The position numbers were made by a program, and so were the translations under genes. Shown here one piece after another: positions 57,240 to 64,000 of a DNA stretch of 64,000 bases. The notes beneath the pieces were generated by a model. It was not told the origin of the DNA and did not search any database. It worked only from the letters and a program-made list of their open reading frames with translations. The stretch is from positions 372,001 through 436,000 of the forward strand of contig CASICK010000002.1 in NCBI GenBank assembly GCA_949373155.1, read 5' to 3'. This stretch comes from an uncultured Synechococcus sp. (GTDB taxonomy: Bacteria; Cyanobacteriota; Cyanobacteriia; PCC-6307; Cyanobiaceae). The number at the start of each line of letters is the position of its first letter. Position 1 is the first letter of the stretch.

Positions 57240-58316
57240 TCAATCTAATAATTTTGTTTCAATCCTTTCTGTTACTCCTTTCCGCTCCATATCGAGTAAC
57301 TCAATATTGAAACGGTTCCTTAATGGGCTTCCCATCGGTAGTACGAATCCGTAGGTTTGAATTGCCAAAGGAAAGTTTGCAAGTTTTAACTTATTTTTTT
57401 TGTTTAGTTTGAGGTAATGGCGAAGCGGTGCTTCGTCAAAAATTATGCCTTCTACTTTTCCTTGCGTCAGAATTTGGATTGCCTCGTTCAAGTCTTTGGT
57501 GAGGAATGCATCAATTTCATATAATTTTCCCCATCTTAGACTTGTTGTTCCTTCTACAATGGCTATCTGTTTGCCCCTTAAATCTTCTTTCTTTCGAATC
57601 GCTGATGGAGCTAGCTCTGCGAGAGATAATGTAAATGCTGATGCAAGACCTGCGGTGATTGATGAAACTGCTATGAGCGACATTACCATCCAAATGCCTG
57701 CAATGGCTCGCCCACTCCTCGATAGAGGTGCTCGATCTCCGTATCCAACAGTTGTGAGTGTGACGAGCCCAAACCACATTCCATTCCCAACGCCATGAAA
57801 ATAGTGGCGAGGAAACTGTTCGCTATTTTTGCGTCTTTCAGCTAACCAAATGAGGTTGCCAAAAATGAATAGAAGCGAAATCAGTATGCCCACTGATGAC
57901 AAAGCAGCCCACCCAATGAATGGTCGTAGACGCGTTATTAGTCCTGGTGCTTTCTGAGGGATGAGTAAGCCTTCGTATCCATGATAATAGGGTTGCGTAA
58001 AATCGATCTTTGGATTGGCTAATCGAGTTGGGGTAATGCTGATTGGACCGATTGCTAAATCAATACTGCCATCAGCTACAGCTTGAATGTTTGCATTTGT
58101 GTTTGGCTGAACAATAAATTTGTAAGGTTGATCGAGACGCTTTGCGACATCTTTCCAAATCTCGATGCTGATGCCACTCAGCGCACCATCCTGTTCCATC
58201 ACAAATGGAGGAGACCCACTCACTCCAATCCTTAACTCCTTCGCCACTTCCTTCGCGACTGTCTGAATGGGAAGTGAAATCAGAACGATTCCAGTGAGTA
58301 CAAGCGTACGTTTCAC
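57240..58316 (-). CDS. GluR0-like ligand-gated potassium channel
   Basis: The roughly 358-residue protein has a signal peptide (MKRTLVLTGIVLISLPIQTV), a substrate-binding lobe (LRIGVSGSPPFVMEQDGALS, ISIEIWKDVAKRLDQPYKF), a pore region with two membrane helices and the potassium filter TLTTVGYGDRAP at about 189-194, then the second binding lobe (LRGKQIAIVEGTTSLRWGKL, QTYGFVLPMGSPLRNRF). This order defines prokaryotic ionotropic glutamate-receptor-like K+ channels such as Synechocystis GluR0. A GTG at 58316 was chosen over a TTG at 58394. A 37-residue membrane protein gene lies 16 bases upstream. Confidence 0.9.
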   Translation of the reverse strand: MKRTLVLTGIVLISLPIQTVAKEVAKELRIGVSGSPPFVMEQDGALSGISIEIWKDVAKRLDQPYKFIVQPNTNANIQAVADGSIDLAIGPISITPTRLANPKIDFTQPYYHGYEGLLIPQKAPGLITRLRPFIGWAALSSVGILISLLFIFGNLIWLAERRKNSEQFPRHYFHGVGNGMWFGLVTLTTVGYGDRAPLSRSGRAIAGIWMVMSLIAVSSITAGLASAFTLSLAELAPSAIRKKEDLRGKQIAIVEGTTSLRWGKLYEIDAFLTKDLNEAIQILTQGKVEGIIFDEAPLRHYLKLNKKNKLKLANFPLAIQTYGFVLPMGSPLRNRFNIELLDMERKGVTERIETKLLD

Positions 58317-58332
58317 GACGATCCTTGCTTGA

Positions 58333-58446
58333 TTAGCCCCTTTCGAGGCGGCGAATAATGAAACCCATGGCGACCAGCGATCCAAGAAGTGCAAGTAACA
58401 GTGCCAGGGTCATCGTTTCAACGCGTCTTCCTTCAAAGACTCTCAT
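58333..58446 (-). CDS. small single-helix membrane protein upstream of the channel (37 aa)
   Basis: Read directly from an ATG at 58446 to a TAA at 58333-58335. MRVFEGRRVETMTLALLLAL and LGSLVAMGFIIRRLERG: a charged start, one helix, then basic residues. It is 16 bases upstream of the GluR0-like channel gene, in the same direction, and could be a channel subunit or an independent membrane peptide. Confidence 0.55.
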   Translation of the reverse strand: MRVFEGRRVETMTLALLLALLGSLVAMGFIIRRLERG

Positions 58447-58491
58447 CACGGCTGTCTGGAGGGAACTCTTCAATGAACGTATGCGTGATAA

Positions 58492-59313
58492 ATGCAATCA
58501 AACTGTTACCAGGCTCTTTATCGGCTTGCGGACGTCAGGCTGGAATGGGCGGAGCATCTTTTGAGTTCAGAGTTGATCCGATTGAGAAGAGCAGATCCTC
58601 AGCGAGATGGTTATGGCCTGTCCTGGACCTGGGGGGAGGAGCATCTTGAATTTCTCCCGGAGAAGGCTCTATGGCGTCCTGAAGGCCGTGAACTTCTGAT
58701 CGCCGATCTGCATTTGGGCAAAGCCGAGGTGTTTCAAGCCCATGGCATCCCCCTGCCCAGTGATGGGGATCGCGGAACCTTCAATCCACTGTTGGATCTT
58801 TGCTCCCGTGTACAGCCCAAGACCCTCATCATTCTTGGTGATTTAGTGCATGGCCCCCTTGGTTTGACAGACACCCTTCGCGAAACCCTGGAAGCACTTC
58901 CTGAGCTCACGGGTTGCCCCATCACCCTTGTAGGTGGCAACCATGATCGTCACTGCCGCACGTTGGGTCTGCCTCAGCAACCGAGTTATCGACTCGGACA
59001 ACTTTGGCTCAGCCATGAACCTGAGCATGCTCTCGAACCTTCATCCGACTGTTCCAGTCAACAAGCTCGTTTGCTGAATGTTTGTGGTCACATTCACCCT
59101 GTTGCGAGCTTCGGCTTTGGGGGGGATCGTCTTCGTCTTCCTTGCTTTGCCTACGACTCCAGGGAGGAAAGATTGTTGATTCCAGCCTTTGGTGAGTTGA
59201 CGGGAGGGCATGAATGCGGTCAGGTTTACCGCAAATGGTTGGTGGCTGAGGGCACCATTGTTCCTTGGCAGAACCCCGAATTCCGAGCTCGAAAAAAAAG
59301 GCTGGTCCGGTGA
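58492..59313 (+). CDS. pdeM: metallophosphoesterase PdeM (ligase-associated DNA repair nuclease)
   Basis: The 273-residue protein has the calcineurin-like motifs in order: IADLHLGKAE, IILGDLVHGPLG, LVGGNHDRHC and NVCGHIHPVA. These fit PdeM of the bacterial DNA repair cluster with a DNA ligase (LigD-like or LCLR). It is a manganese-dependent cytosolic phosphodiesterase. The N-terminus is uncertain; the conserved part starts at about residue 50, so a later start is possible. It overlaps the next gene by four bases. Confidence 0.85.
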   Translation: MQSNCYQALYRLADVRLEWAEHLLSSELIRLRRADPQRDGYGLSWTWGEEHLEFLPEKALWRPEGRELLIADLHLGKAEVFQAHGIPLPSDGDRGTFNPLLDLCSRVQPKTLIILGDLVHGPLGLTDTLRETLEALPELTGCPITLVGGNHDRHCRTLGLPQQPSYRLGQLWLSHEPEHALEPSSDCSSQQARLLNVCGHIHPVASFGFGGDRLRLPCFAYDSREERLLIPAFGELTGGHECGQVYRKWLVAEGTIVPWQNPEFRARKKRLVR

Positions 59314-60809
59314 TTCGAAATCGGTCTTCCGCTTCTGCTGCAGAGATCTCTGCTCAAAAAAAGAGACGTAAGCCGAATCCCCAGCGTTCGAGCCTCTGGC
59401 GCAAGCGTTGGCTGATCGTGGTGATCCCCATAACGGTCTTTACGGGTCTGATTGCTCTTGCGCCTAGAACTCCCGAAAAACTGGAGATTTCCACAGAGCC
59501 CATGCCGATTGAAACCGCCAATGCTGTGGCGGGGCCTTTCGCTTACCAACCCGATGACGAGGTTTATGCCCTCGATTTCGACCCACGAGATGTGCGGCTA
59601 GGTCTTCTTGAAGGCTGGGATCGTGAGCAGGATGCTTTTGAAGACACTTCTGCTCTCGCCTACGTCTCGGGACCGATGTATGAGCGGCATATTGATGATT
59701 TTGGACAGGAAATCACCGTTCCACTAGGTGATTTGAAATTCGGCAGCAAGGTTTGGCGTGGACGCAATCGAACGGCCTCAAGACAACGTGCCTTCATTGG
59801 TGTTTTTAAGGATGGAACCGTTGATTTTGGATATGGAGAGTTAACTCCCGATCGGGCCAAGACCTACGACATGTTTGTGGGTGGTTTGCACAGCATCTAC
59901 AACGACCTGGAAGAGCCACCTGTGAGCTACAAGGGGGCTTACAGCATCAGCATGGGCCAACGGATTCGTTATTACCTTCCACGCATCCGCATGGTTTATG
60001 GCTTGAAAGCCGATGGCCGCATTGAAATGCTGATGAGCAAAGATGGGCTCACTCTTGAGCAAACCAAGGATCTGGCACGCCGGCGGGGTCTTGTGGCGGC
60101 CTACATGCCTGATCACGCCTCGAAGAGTCGTCTCATCATTCCTGGAGTGAAAGGTTTCACCGAAGAAGATGCCAACTGGATTAGTGGTGGCGCCACCAGC
60201 TTTGTGCATGTTCCCTACCTACTCCGACTGAGTGAGCGTCGTGTCCCACTGAAAGGAGGCCTGATCGCTGATTTGACCAGACGCATCGAGTCCAGCCAGC
60301 GCTGTGAAGGTGCATCGGACTGTGCGTTCTTCTATGGGGGGAAGCTGATGGATCGTGCCTTGGCTGGTTTGAACCGTGTCATGGAGCAGGGTGTTGAGCC
60401 GATTGCGCGCATGATCTGGGCTCCCAAGCCCACACCACACCTCGATCACAACCGGTCCACACCTGTCACCAAAACTGGTCCGACGAGGCAACCGCTGCGG
60501 GAACCTCCGATTACCGCCGACCCACTCGTGCTCCGAGAACGGTCCGATGTTGAGAGCGATCAGGACGACTTGTTCAACTCTGAAGTTGAGACTCAGCCAT
60601 GGGATTTCGATTTGCCTCCGGATCTGCCGCCACCCGTTTTGCTTCAGGAGGATCAGATCCTTCCTGAGGATCCTGAAGCTTGGCCTGAGCCCATCCCGCC
60701 AACCACTGGGCCTAACGAACAGGAATCGGTGTCGTCAGCAGATGATGAAAAAAGCATCATCTATGGAGCACCGCCTCCGCCGGTGCTCCCTCCGCCCCCT
60801 TTGCCCTGA
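59310..60809 (+). CDS. membrane-anchored protein with NAGPA-like domain and proline-rich tail
   Basis: The roughly 499-residue protein has a basic N-terminus, one helix (LIVVIPITVFTGLIALAP) and a domain that resembles phosphodiester glycosidase (NAGPA): RAFIGVFKDGTVDFGYGELT, MFVGGLHSIYNDLEEPP, then SMGQRIRYYLPRIRMVYGLK and LAAYMPDHASKSRLI. The last 100 residues are proline-, acid- and glycine-rich (ENDING with a run of PPPVLPPPPLP). The GTG start at 59310 overlaps the pdeM stop (GTGA), so the two are co-translated. The NAGPA link is tentative. Confidence 0.7.
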   Translation: MIRNRSSASAAEISAQKKRRKPNPQRSSLWRKRWLIVVIPITVFTGLIALAPRTPEKLEISTEPMPIETANAVAGPFAYQPDDEVYALDFDPRDVRLGLLEGWDREQDAFEDTSALAYVSGPMYERHIDDFGQEITVPLGDLKFGSKVWRGRNRTASRQRAFIGVFKDGTVDFGYGELTPDRAKTYDMFVGGLHSIYNDLEEPPVSYKGAYSISMGQRIRYYLPRIRMVYGLKADGRIEMLMSKDGLTLEQTKDLARRRGLVAAYMPDHASKSRLIIPGVKGFTEEDANWISGGATSFVHVPYLLRLSERRVPLKGGLIADLTRRIESSQRCEGASDCAFFYGGKLMDRALAGLNRVMEQGVEPIARMIWAPKPTPHLDHNRSTPVTKTGPTRQPLREPPITADPLVLRERSDVESDQDDLFNSEVETQPWDFDLPPDLPPPVLLQEDQILPEDPEAWPEPIPPTTGPNEQESVSSADDEKSIIYGAPPPPVLPPPPLP

Positions 60810-60826
60810 TTCACTGGGCTTCAACT

Positions 60827-61105
60827 TCAACGTGTGAACAATCCATTGCAATCTCCCTTGGGTGGATTGCTGAAACACACATCGTCGGGAGACCAGTACC
60901 CCACAGCAGGAAACTTGAGTCCTTTGCGCCGGGCCTCGGCGTTGACTGCCTCAGCACCACGGGCTGAAATCAGCACATGTCCAGGGGCTTCAACTTGATC
61001 TAAAAATTTCTGCTCTTGCATCTCTCGGCTGGGTGAGCTTTGAGATTGAACGGGGGCGGCGATGCAGGCTGAAATCGCAACCAAGAAGAGTGGATTTAAA
61101 CGCAT
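60827..61105 (-). CDS. secreted hypothetical protein (92 aa)
   Basis: The product has a signal peptide (MRLNPLFLVAISACIAAPVQ, cleaved near SQS) and a small mature region with EMQEQKFLDQVEAPGHVLIS, FPAVGYWSPDDVCFSNPPKG and DCNGLF, with two cysteines. It is located in the periplasm. It follows the L,D-transpeptidase gene by 15 bases. No family was recognised. Confidence 0.65.
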   Translation of the reverse strand: MRLNPLFLVAISACIAAPVQSQSSPSREMQEQKFLDQVEAPGHVLISARGAEAVNAEARRKGLKFPAVGYWSPDDVCFSNPPKGDCNGLFTR

Positions 61106-61120
61106 GGCTTGATCGCGGGT

Positions 61121-61594
61121 TTAGTTGGATGTCACAACGACGGGAGTTCCGACGTCCACTTGATTGAACAGGTTGATCACGTCTTTGTTGAGCATGCGAA
61201 TGCAGCCAAGGCTGACAGCAGCTCTGAGATTGACCCAGTTGGGCCAGGCTGTTCCATGAATGGCGTATTCACCAGAACCAAGCTGGAAGTAGGCCATGTA
61301 ACGCACCCCAACAGGATTTTTGGGACCAGGTGCGATGACCTTCCCTTTTTTGTGATAAATCGGCGCATCTTCCATGCGGGTGATCGCGTAGCTCCCTGCT
61401 GGCGTAGGTGATTCAGGAGCTCCAATGGCAACCGGATAACGAGCGACCACAATCCCGGAATCGAGCAGCTTTAAATAACGGTCTTTCAAGCTGATTTCGA
61501 TCGTTTTCTCAGCGCGGGCTGGCAGCTGCGTCGCTGAAGCAACAACAGCGAGACCGATGCAAAGCGCTACTCGGTGCATCCATGAACTTGACAT
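61121..61594 (-). CDS. L,D-transpeptidase (YkuD family)
   Basis: The roughly 157-residue protein has a signal peptide (MSSSWMHRVALCIGLAVVAS, cleaved after ARA), and the YkuD motif: YAIHGTAWPNWVNLRAAVSL, then GCIRML, where Cys in SLGCIRM is the nucleophile and His in HGT is its partner. It forms 3-3 crosslinks in peptidoglycan or anchors envelope proteins. The ATG at 61594 was selected because it gives the proper signal peptide. The upstream extension to 61714 overlaps a divergent gene. Confidence 0.9.
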   Translation of the reverse strand: MSSSWMHRVALCIGLAVVASATQLPARAEKTIEISLKDRYLKLLDSGIVVARYPVAIGAPESPTPAGSYAITRMEDAPIYHKKGKVIAPGPKNPVGVRYMAYFQLGSGEYAIHGTAWPNWVNLRAAVSLGCIRMLNKDVINLFNQVDVGTPVVVTSN

Positions 61595-61672
61595 GCGCCG
61601 CACGCAGAACTGTGTGTATTTTGGCTCATCAAAATAGGGAGCTACCGTCTCAGCACGTTTGATCACCAACCA

Positions 61673-62857
61673 ATGATCCGCACATCGCGCCAGAAGACCC
61701 GTCAACAACTCCATGGCCGAGTGCTGCTGATCTGCACCTTGTTGGCCTCAGCTGTGATTTGTCCTCAGCGTGCTCTTGCTGGATTCAATGAGGAGCAACT
61801 GGCTGGTTTTGAGGTGACGGAGCTCACAGGCACCGTTAGCGAGGCTCTGGCCAATGAAAAGGTGATTGAAATTGTTGATCCAGAGGGGCACACCGAGGTT
61901 TATACGGTTGGACTCGATCTAGAGCCCCTTGGATTACAACCTGGGGATGAGGTGAGCCTCTCCGTTCTCGACGGATTATTGATCGACCTTGAGCCAAGCC
62001 AAGATCAAGATCTGAGCTTTAGTCGTGAAGACATCATTCTTCCCAGTGATATGGGGAGGTTGAAGAAAGGAATGCGTGTCGCCCTTGCCTCAGGAACGGG
62101 AAGGGTGATCAAGCTGGATCGTCAGGATGGAAGTCTGAGCCTGATGGGTCCATTTGGCGGCATCAATAATCTCGATGTTTTAGTGACGCCAGACAATAAT
62201 CCTCTTGAGGATTTGAACGTTGGCGACTTCGTTGATTTCCGTTTGGTGCAGCCCATCGCTGTTGACGTTCGTAAATTATCGGGCTCTGAAAGCCGCTCTT
62301 CACCTTTAACGGCACCCTTAATGGCCGATCTGGTTCGGTCTGGAACCACCCTGAAGGCAGAACTTCTGGAGTCGTTTGAGATCACCCATCTCCACGCAAC
62401 GGTGACCCGTCTTCTTCCAGATCAGAAGGTGCTGGAAATTGCGGGCCCAGAAGGACACAACATCCTTGTGACGTCAGCTGTGGATCTCAACAGCTTGAAG
62501 TTGAGTCCAGGAACAGAGATCTCAATGGATATTTTGGATGGGTTGGTGGTTGACCTTCGCCCTGCCACCAACAAAGCCCTCAGTTTTGAGCGCCAGGATG
62601 TTGAGATTGCTGCAGATTTTGGCCCTTTGCCGAAGGGCACTCGCGTGGCGATGGCCACAGGCAGCGCCGAAGTGGTGAGGATTTCGCGGACCGATCGCAC
62701 CTTGAGTCTCCGCGGTCCATTCGGGAAGGTTCACAATCTCGACGTCAGCAAGCGAATGCCTGGAACGGTGTTCGATGAACTCGCGCTCGGGGATCTGGTG
62801 GAGTTCCGTTTCATCAAGCCTGTGGCGATTCGAATCACTCCACTCGCTTCTCGCTAA
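61673..62857 (+). CDS. secreted protein with two tandem repeats
   Basis: The 394-residue product has a signal peptide (RVLLICTLLASAVICPQRAL, cleaved near LAG). The rest consists of two homologous units of about 150-160 residues. Each starts FEVTELTGTVSEALANEKVI or FEITHLHATVTRLLPDQKVL, includes PGDEVSLSVLDGLLIDLEP or PGTEISMDILDGLVVDLRP, and ends with LSLMGPFGGINNLDV or LSLRGPFGKVHNLDV. Repeats are beta-rich and probably fold as linked barrels in the periplasm. Function unknown. The end overlaps the CBS gene by four bases. Confidence 0.8.
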   Translation: MIRTSRQKTRQQLHGRVLLICTLLASAVICPQRALAGFNEEQLAGFEVTELTGTVSEALANEKVIEIVDPEGHTEVYTVGLDLEPLGLQPGDEVSLSVLDGLLIDLEPSQDQDLSFSREDIILPSDMGRLKKGMRVALASGTGRVIKLDRQDGSLSLMGPFGGINNLDVLVTPDNNPLEDLNVGDFVDFRLVQPIAVDVRKLSGSESRSSPLTAPLMADLVRSGTTLKAELLESFEITHLHATVTRLLPDQKVLEIAGPEGHNILVTSAVDLNSLKLSPGTEISMDILDGLVVDLRPATNKALSFERQDVEIAADFGPLPKGTRVAMATGSAEVVRISRTDRTLSLRGPFGKVHNLDVSKRMPGTVFDELALGDLVEFRFIKPVAIRITPLASR

Positions 62858-63324
62858 GGCTGTCCTGAGGCCAAGGCTCGGACGATGTCACCCCGTGTCA
62901 ACACACCCACGGGGTGTTTGTTGTCGTCCACCACAATCAGTCGCTGGGTGCTGCGTTCATGCAGCATCGATGCCGCTTTGGGGAGAGGGAGACTCTCTGA
63001 GCAGCTGTGAAGGTCACGTCCCATCAGATCGGCCACCGTGGTGCCCAGCACTTGATGAACCTGCTTGTCCCAGTTGAGCGGATTCTTCAGATAAATCACG
63101 CTGTCCAACAGCATCACGTAAGGGCCGGCATCAACTCCGCTTTCACGCACCATGAGGTTCTGCTCGGTGAGCTCACCGATCAGAATTCCGTTCTGATCCA
63201 CCACCGGCAGGCCACTGATGTGGTGATCGCTCAGCAGACTCACGGCATCTTTTAATGCCGTTTCTGGTGTCACAGTCAATACGGGCGATGACATCACCTC
63301 TTTGACCATCTGCTGAAGCACCAT
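62854..63324 (-). CDS. CBS-domain protein
   Basis: The roughly 156-residue protein has two CBS motifs: VMSSPVLTVTPETALKDAVS, HHISGLPVVDQNGILIGELT and STQRLIVVDDNKHPVGVLTR, GDIVRAL. The domain pair binds adenine nucleotides to regulate a partner or acts alone as an energy sensor. The ATG at 63324 gives the usual start before VKEVMSSP; the longer frame is not supported. It is divergent from the CDP-alcohol phosphatidyltransferase gene. Confidence 0.9.
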   Translation of the reverse strand: MVLQQMVKEVMSSPVLTVTPETALKDAVSLLSDHHISGLPVVDQNGILIGELTEQNLMVRESGVDAGPYVMLLDSVIYLKNPLNWDKQVHQVLGTTVADLMGRDLHSCSESLPLPKAASMLHERSTQRLIVVDDNKHPVGVLTRGDIVRALASGQP

Positions 63325-63355
63325 GGAATCCACGCATCTCAATACATTCTGAGCC

Positions 63356-63904
63356 TTGATCTCTCCCTGGCGCCTCTGGGCTGATCGACTCACCCTTGCT
63401 CGAGCCCTGATGGGACTCCCGCTTCTTCTCGCCTTGGCGACGGATTACAACGCGTTGGCTTGGTGGTTATTGCTGATTGGAGGCTGGAGCGATGCTGCGG
63501 ATGGCTGGTTGGCGAGACGTGCAGATGGTGGCAGCACCTGGGGAGCTCGGCTGGACCCTCTCGCTGACAAGTTGTTGATTAGTGCTCCTCTGATCTGGTT
63601 GGCTTCAGAGGGAATCCTTCCGGTCTGGGCTGTCTGGCTTTTGCTGGCCCGTGAATTGCTGATCTCTGGCTGGCGTGGTGGCAGCAGTGATGGGGCACCA
63701 GCATCCGCTGCAGGGAAAGCCAAAACAATCCTCCAATTTCTCAGCCTTGCGCTCATGCTTTGGCCCCCTCTATGGGGAGATGCAGCACTGGTTCAGGGTT
63801 TGAGAGGGGTTGGTGTGGGTTTGTTTTGGCCCTCGTTGTTTTTGGCATTGTGGTCAGCCTGGGGCTATCTCAAGCCTCGCCGATCAGAGCCCGGTCAGCG
63901 CTGA
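63356..63904 (+). CDS. pgsA: CDP-alcohol phosphatidyltransferase (PgsA-like)
   Basis: The 182-residue membrane enzyme has the complete family signature: Asp46, Asp49-Gly50, Ala53-Arg54, Gly63, Asp67 and Asp71 in SDAADGWLARRADGGSTWGA, then RLDPLADK. This sits in the second cytoplasmic loop and binds CDP-diacylglycerol. Probable product is phosphatidylglycerolphosphate, needed for PG lipid, but other alcohols are possible. The start is a TTG at 63356. It converges with the epimerase gene and overlaps its stop. Confidence 0.85.
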   Translation: MISPWRLWADRLTLARALMGLPLLLALATDYNALAWWLLLIGGWSDAADGWLARRADGGSTWGARLDPLADKLLISAPLIWLASEGILPVWAVWLLLARELLISGWRGGSSDGAPASAAGKAKTILQFLSLALMLWPPLWGDAALVQGLRGVGVGLFWPSLFLALWSAWGYLKPRRSEPGQR

Positions 63905-64000
63905 AGTCAGGATTGGTTGTGGGCTGGCCTTTGTATTCCCTTTGATAGCTGTCAACGAGGGAGGCACAGGCATCAAACCGGGGTTCCCAAGCCAGTTCAC
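63870..64000 (-). CDS. C-terminal end of a NAD-dependent epimerase/dehydratase (partial)
   Basis: The minus-strand frame reads ELAWEPRFDACASLVDSYQR and EYKGQPTTNPDFSADRALIG up to a TGA at 63870-63872. The pattern resembles the tail of extended short-chain dehydrogenases (NAD-dependent epimerases). The rest is beyond the window edge. It overlaps the last 35 bases of the pgsA-like gene. Confidence 0.55.
   Translation of the reverse strand, partial: ELAWEPRFDACASLVDSYQREYKGQPTTNPDFSADRALIGEA

Overview
The window looks like a chromosomal segment of a marine picocyanobacterium, most likely Synechococcus (subcluster 5.1 type). The support is an operon for orange carotenoid protein, beta-carotene ketolase and fluorescence recovery protein, plus a high-light-inducible protein, a CP12-like protein, a cyAbrB regulator, cytochrome c6, a Nif11-type peptide, many short conserved ORFs of picocyanobacterial style and mid-range base composition. 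No rRNA, tRNA, CRISPR array, insertion sequence or phage module was recognised. The species assignment is inference.

Layout. 0-8 kb holds household and redox genes: cupin, zinc alcohol dehydrogenase, peroxiredoxin-like protein, FMN-binding PPOX-like protein, DUF1830 protein, glutathione S-transferase, J-domain protein and a monooxygenase-like membrane protein. 8-12 kb holds an HLIP, an NTF2-like protein, a DoxX membrane protein, a two-domain GNAT acetyltransferase and a SRAP (HMCES/YedK) protein; DoxX, GNAT and a small membrane ORF are broken by single-base shifts. 12-16.7 kb holds a secreted protein, a LuxR-type regulator, a CP12-like protein, a convergent pair of paralogous small proteins and a TauE/SafE permease. 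17-20 kb is the photoprotection operon ocp-crtW-frp with an SDR gene upstream. 20-25 kb has an SPFH protein, a DCC thiol protein, a GH57-like glycosidase and a Nif11 peptide. 25-35 kb is sparse, AT-richer and full of very small genes, with cyAbrB, YccF and DUF1295-type membrane proteins. 35-41 kb has an alpha/beta hydrolase next to sodC, a GT2 glycosyltransferase, a DUF924 protein with a zinc-ribbon tail and more small membrane proteins.

41.7-52.4 kb is a metal-handling region on the + strand: a manganese/zinc-type ABC transporter (binding protein, ATPase, permease), a DUF3721 protein, cytochrome c6, an ArsP/UPF0718 permease with a TIGR03943 partner, a 462-residue envelope protein, znuC-znuB-znuA with a Zur-type box before znuA, and a secreted beta-barrel-like protein carrying a long Asp-Asp-His repeat. 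52.7-57.2 kb holds small secreted, Dabb, zinc-ribbon, PPC-glutaredoxin fusion and ribbon-helix-helix proteins. 57.2-64 kb holds a GluR0-like potassium channel, PdeM nuclease, an NAGPA-like protein, an L,D-transpeptidase, a two-repeat secreted protein, a CBS protein, a CDP-alcohol phosphatidyltransferase and the tail of an epimerase.

A cross-cutting observation: at least seven genes are interrupted by frameshifts, and nearly every one reads as one surplus base. They cluster at 9.47-10.96 kb and recur near 16.2, 23.77, 33.12 and 51.45 kb. That uniform direction suggests insertion-type sequence errors at least as strongly as real gene decay. About twenty ORFs shorter than 60 codons were found by reading the sequence directly; most have a membrane segment, a plausible start and neighbour spacing that fits a gene.
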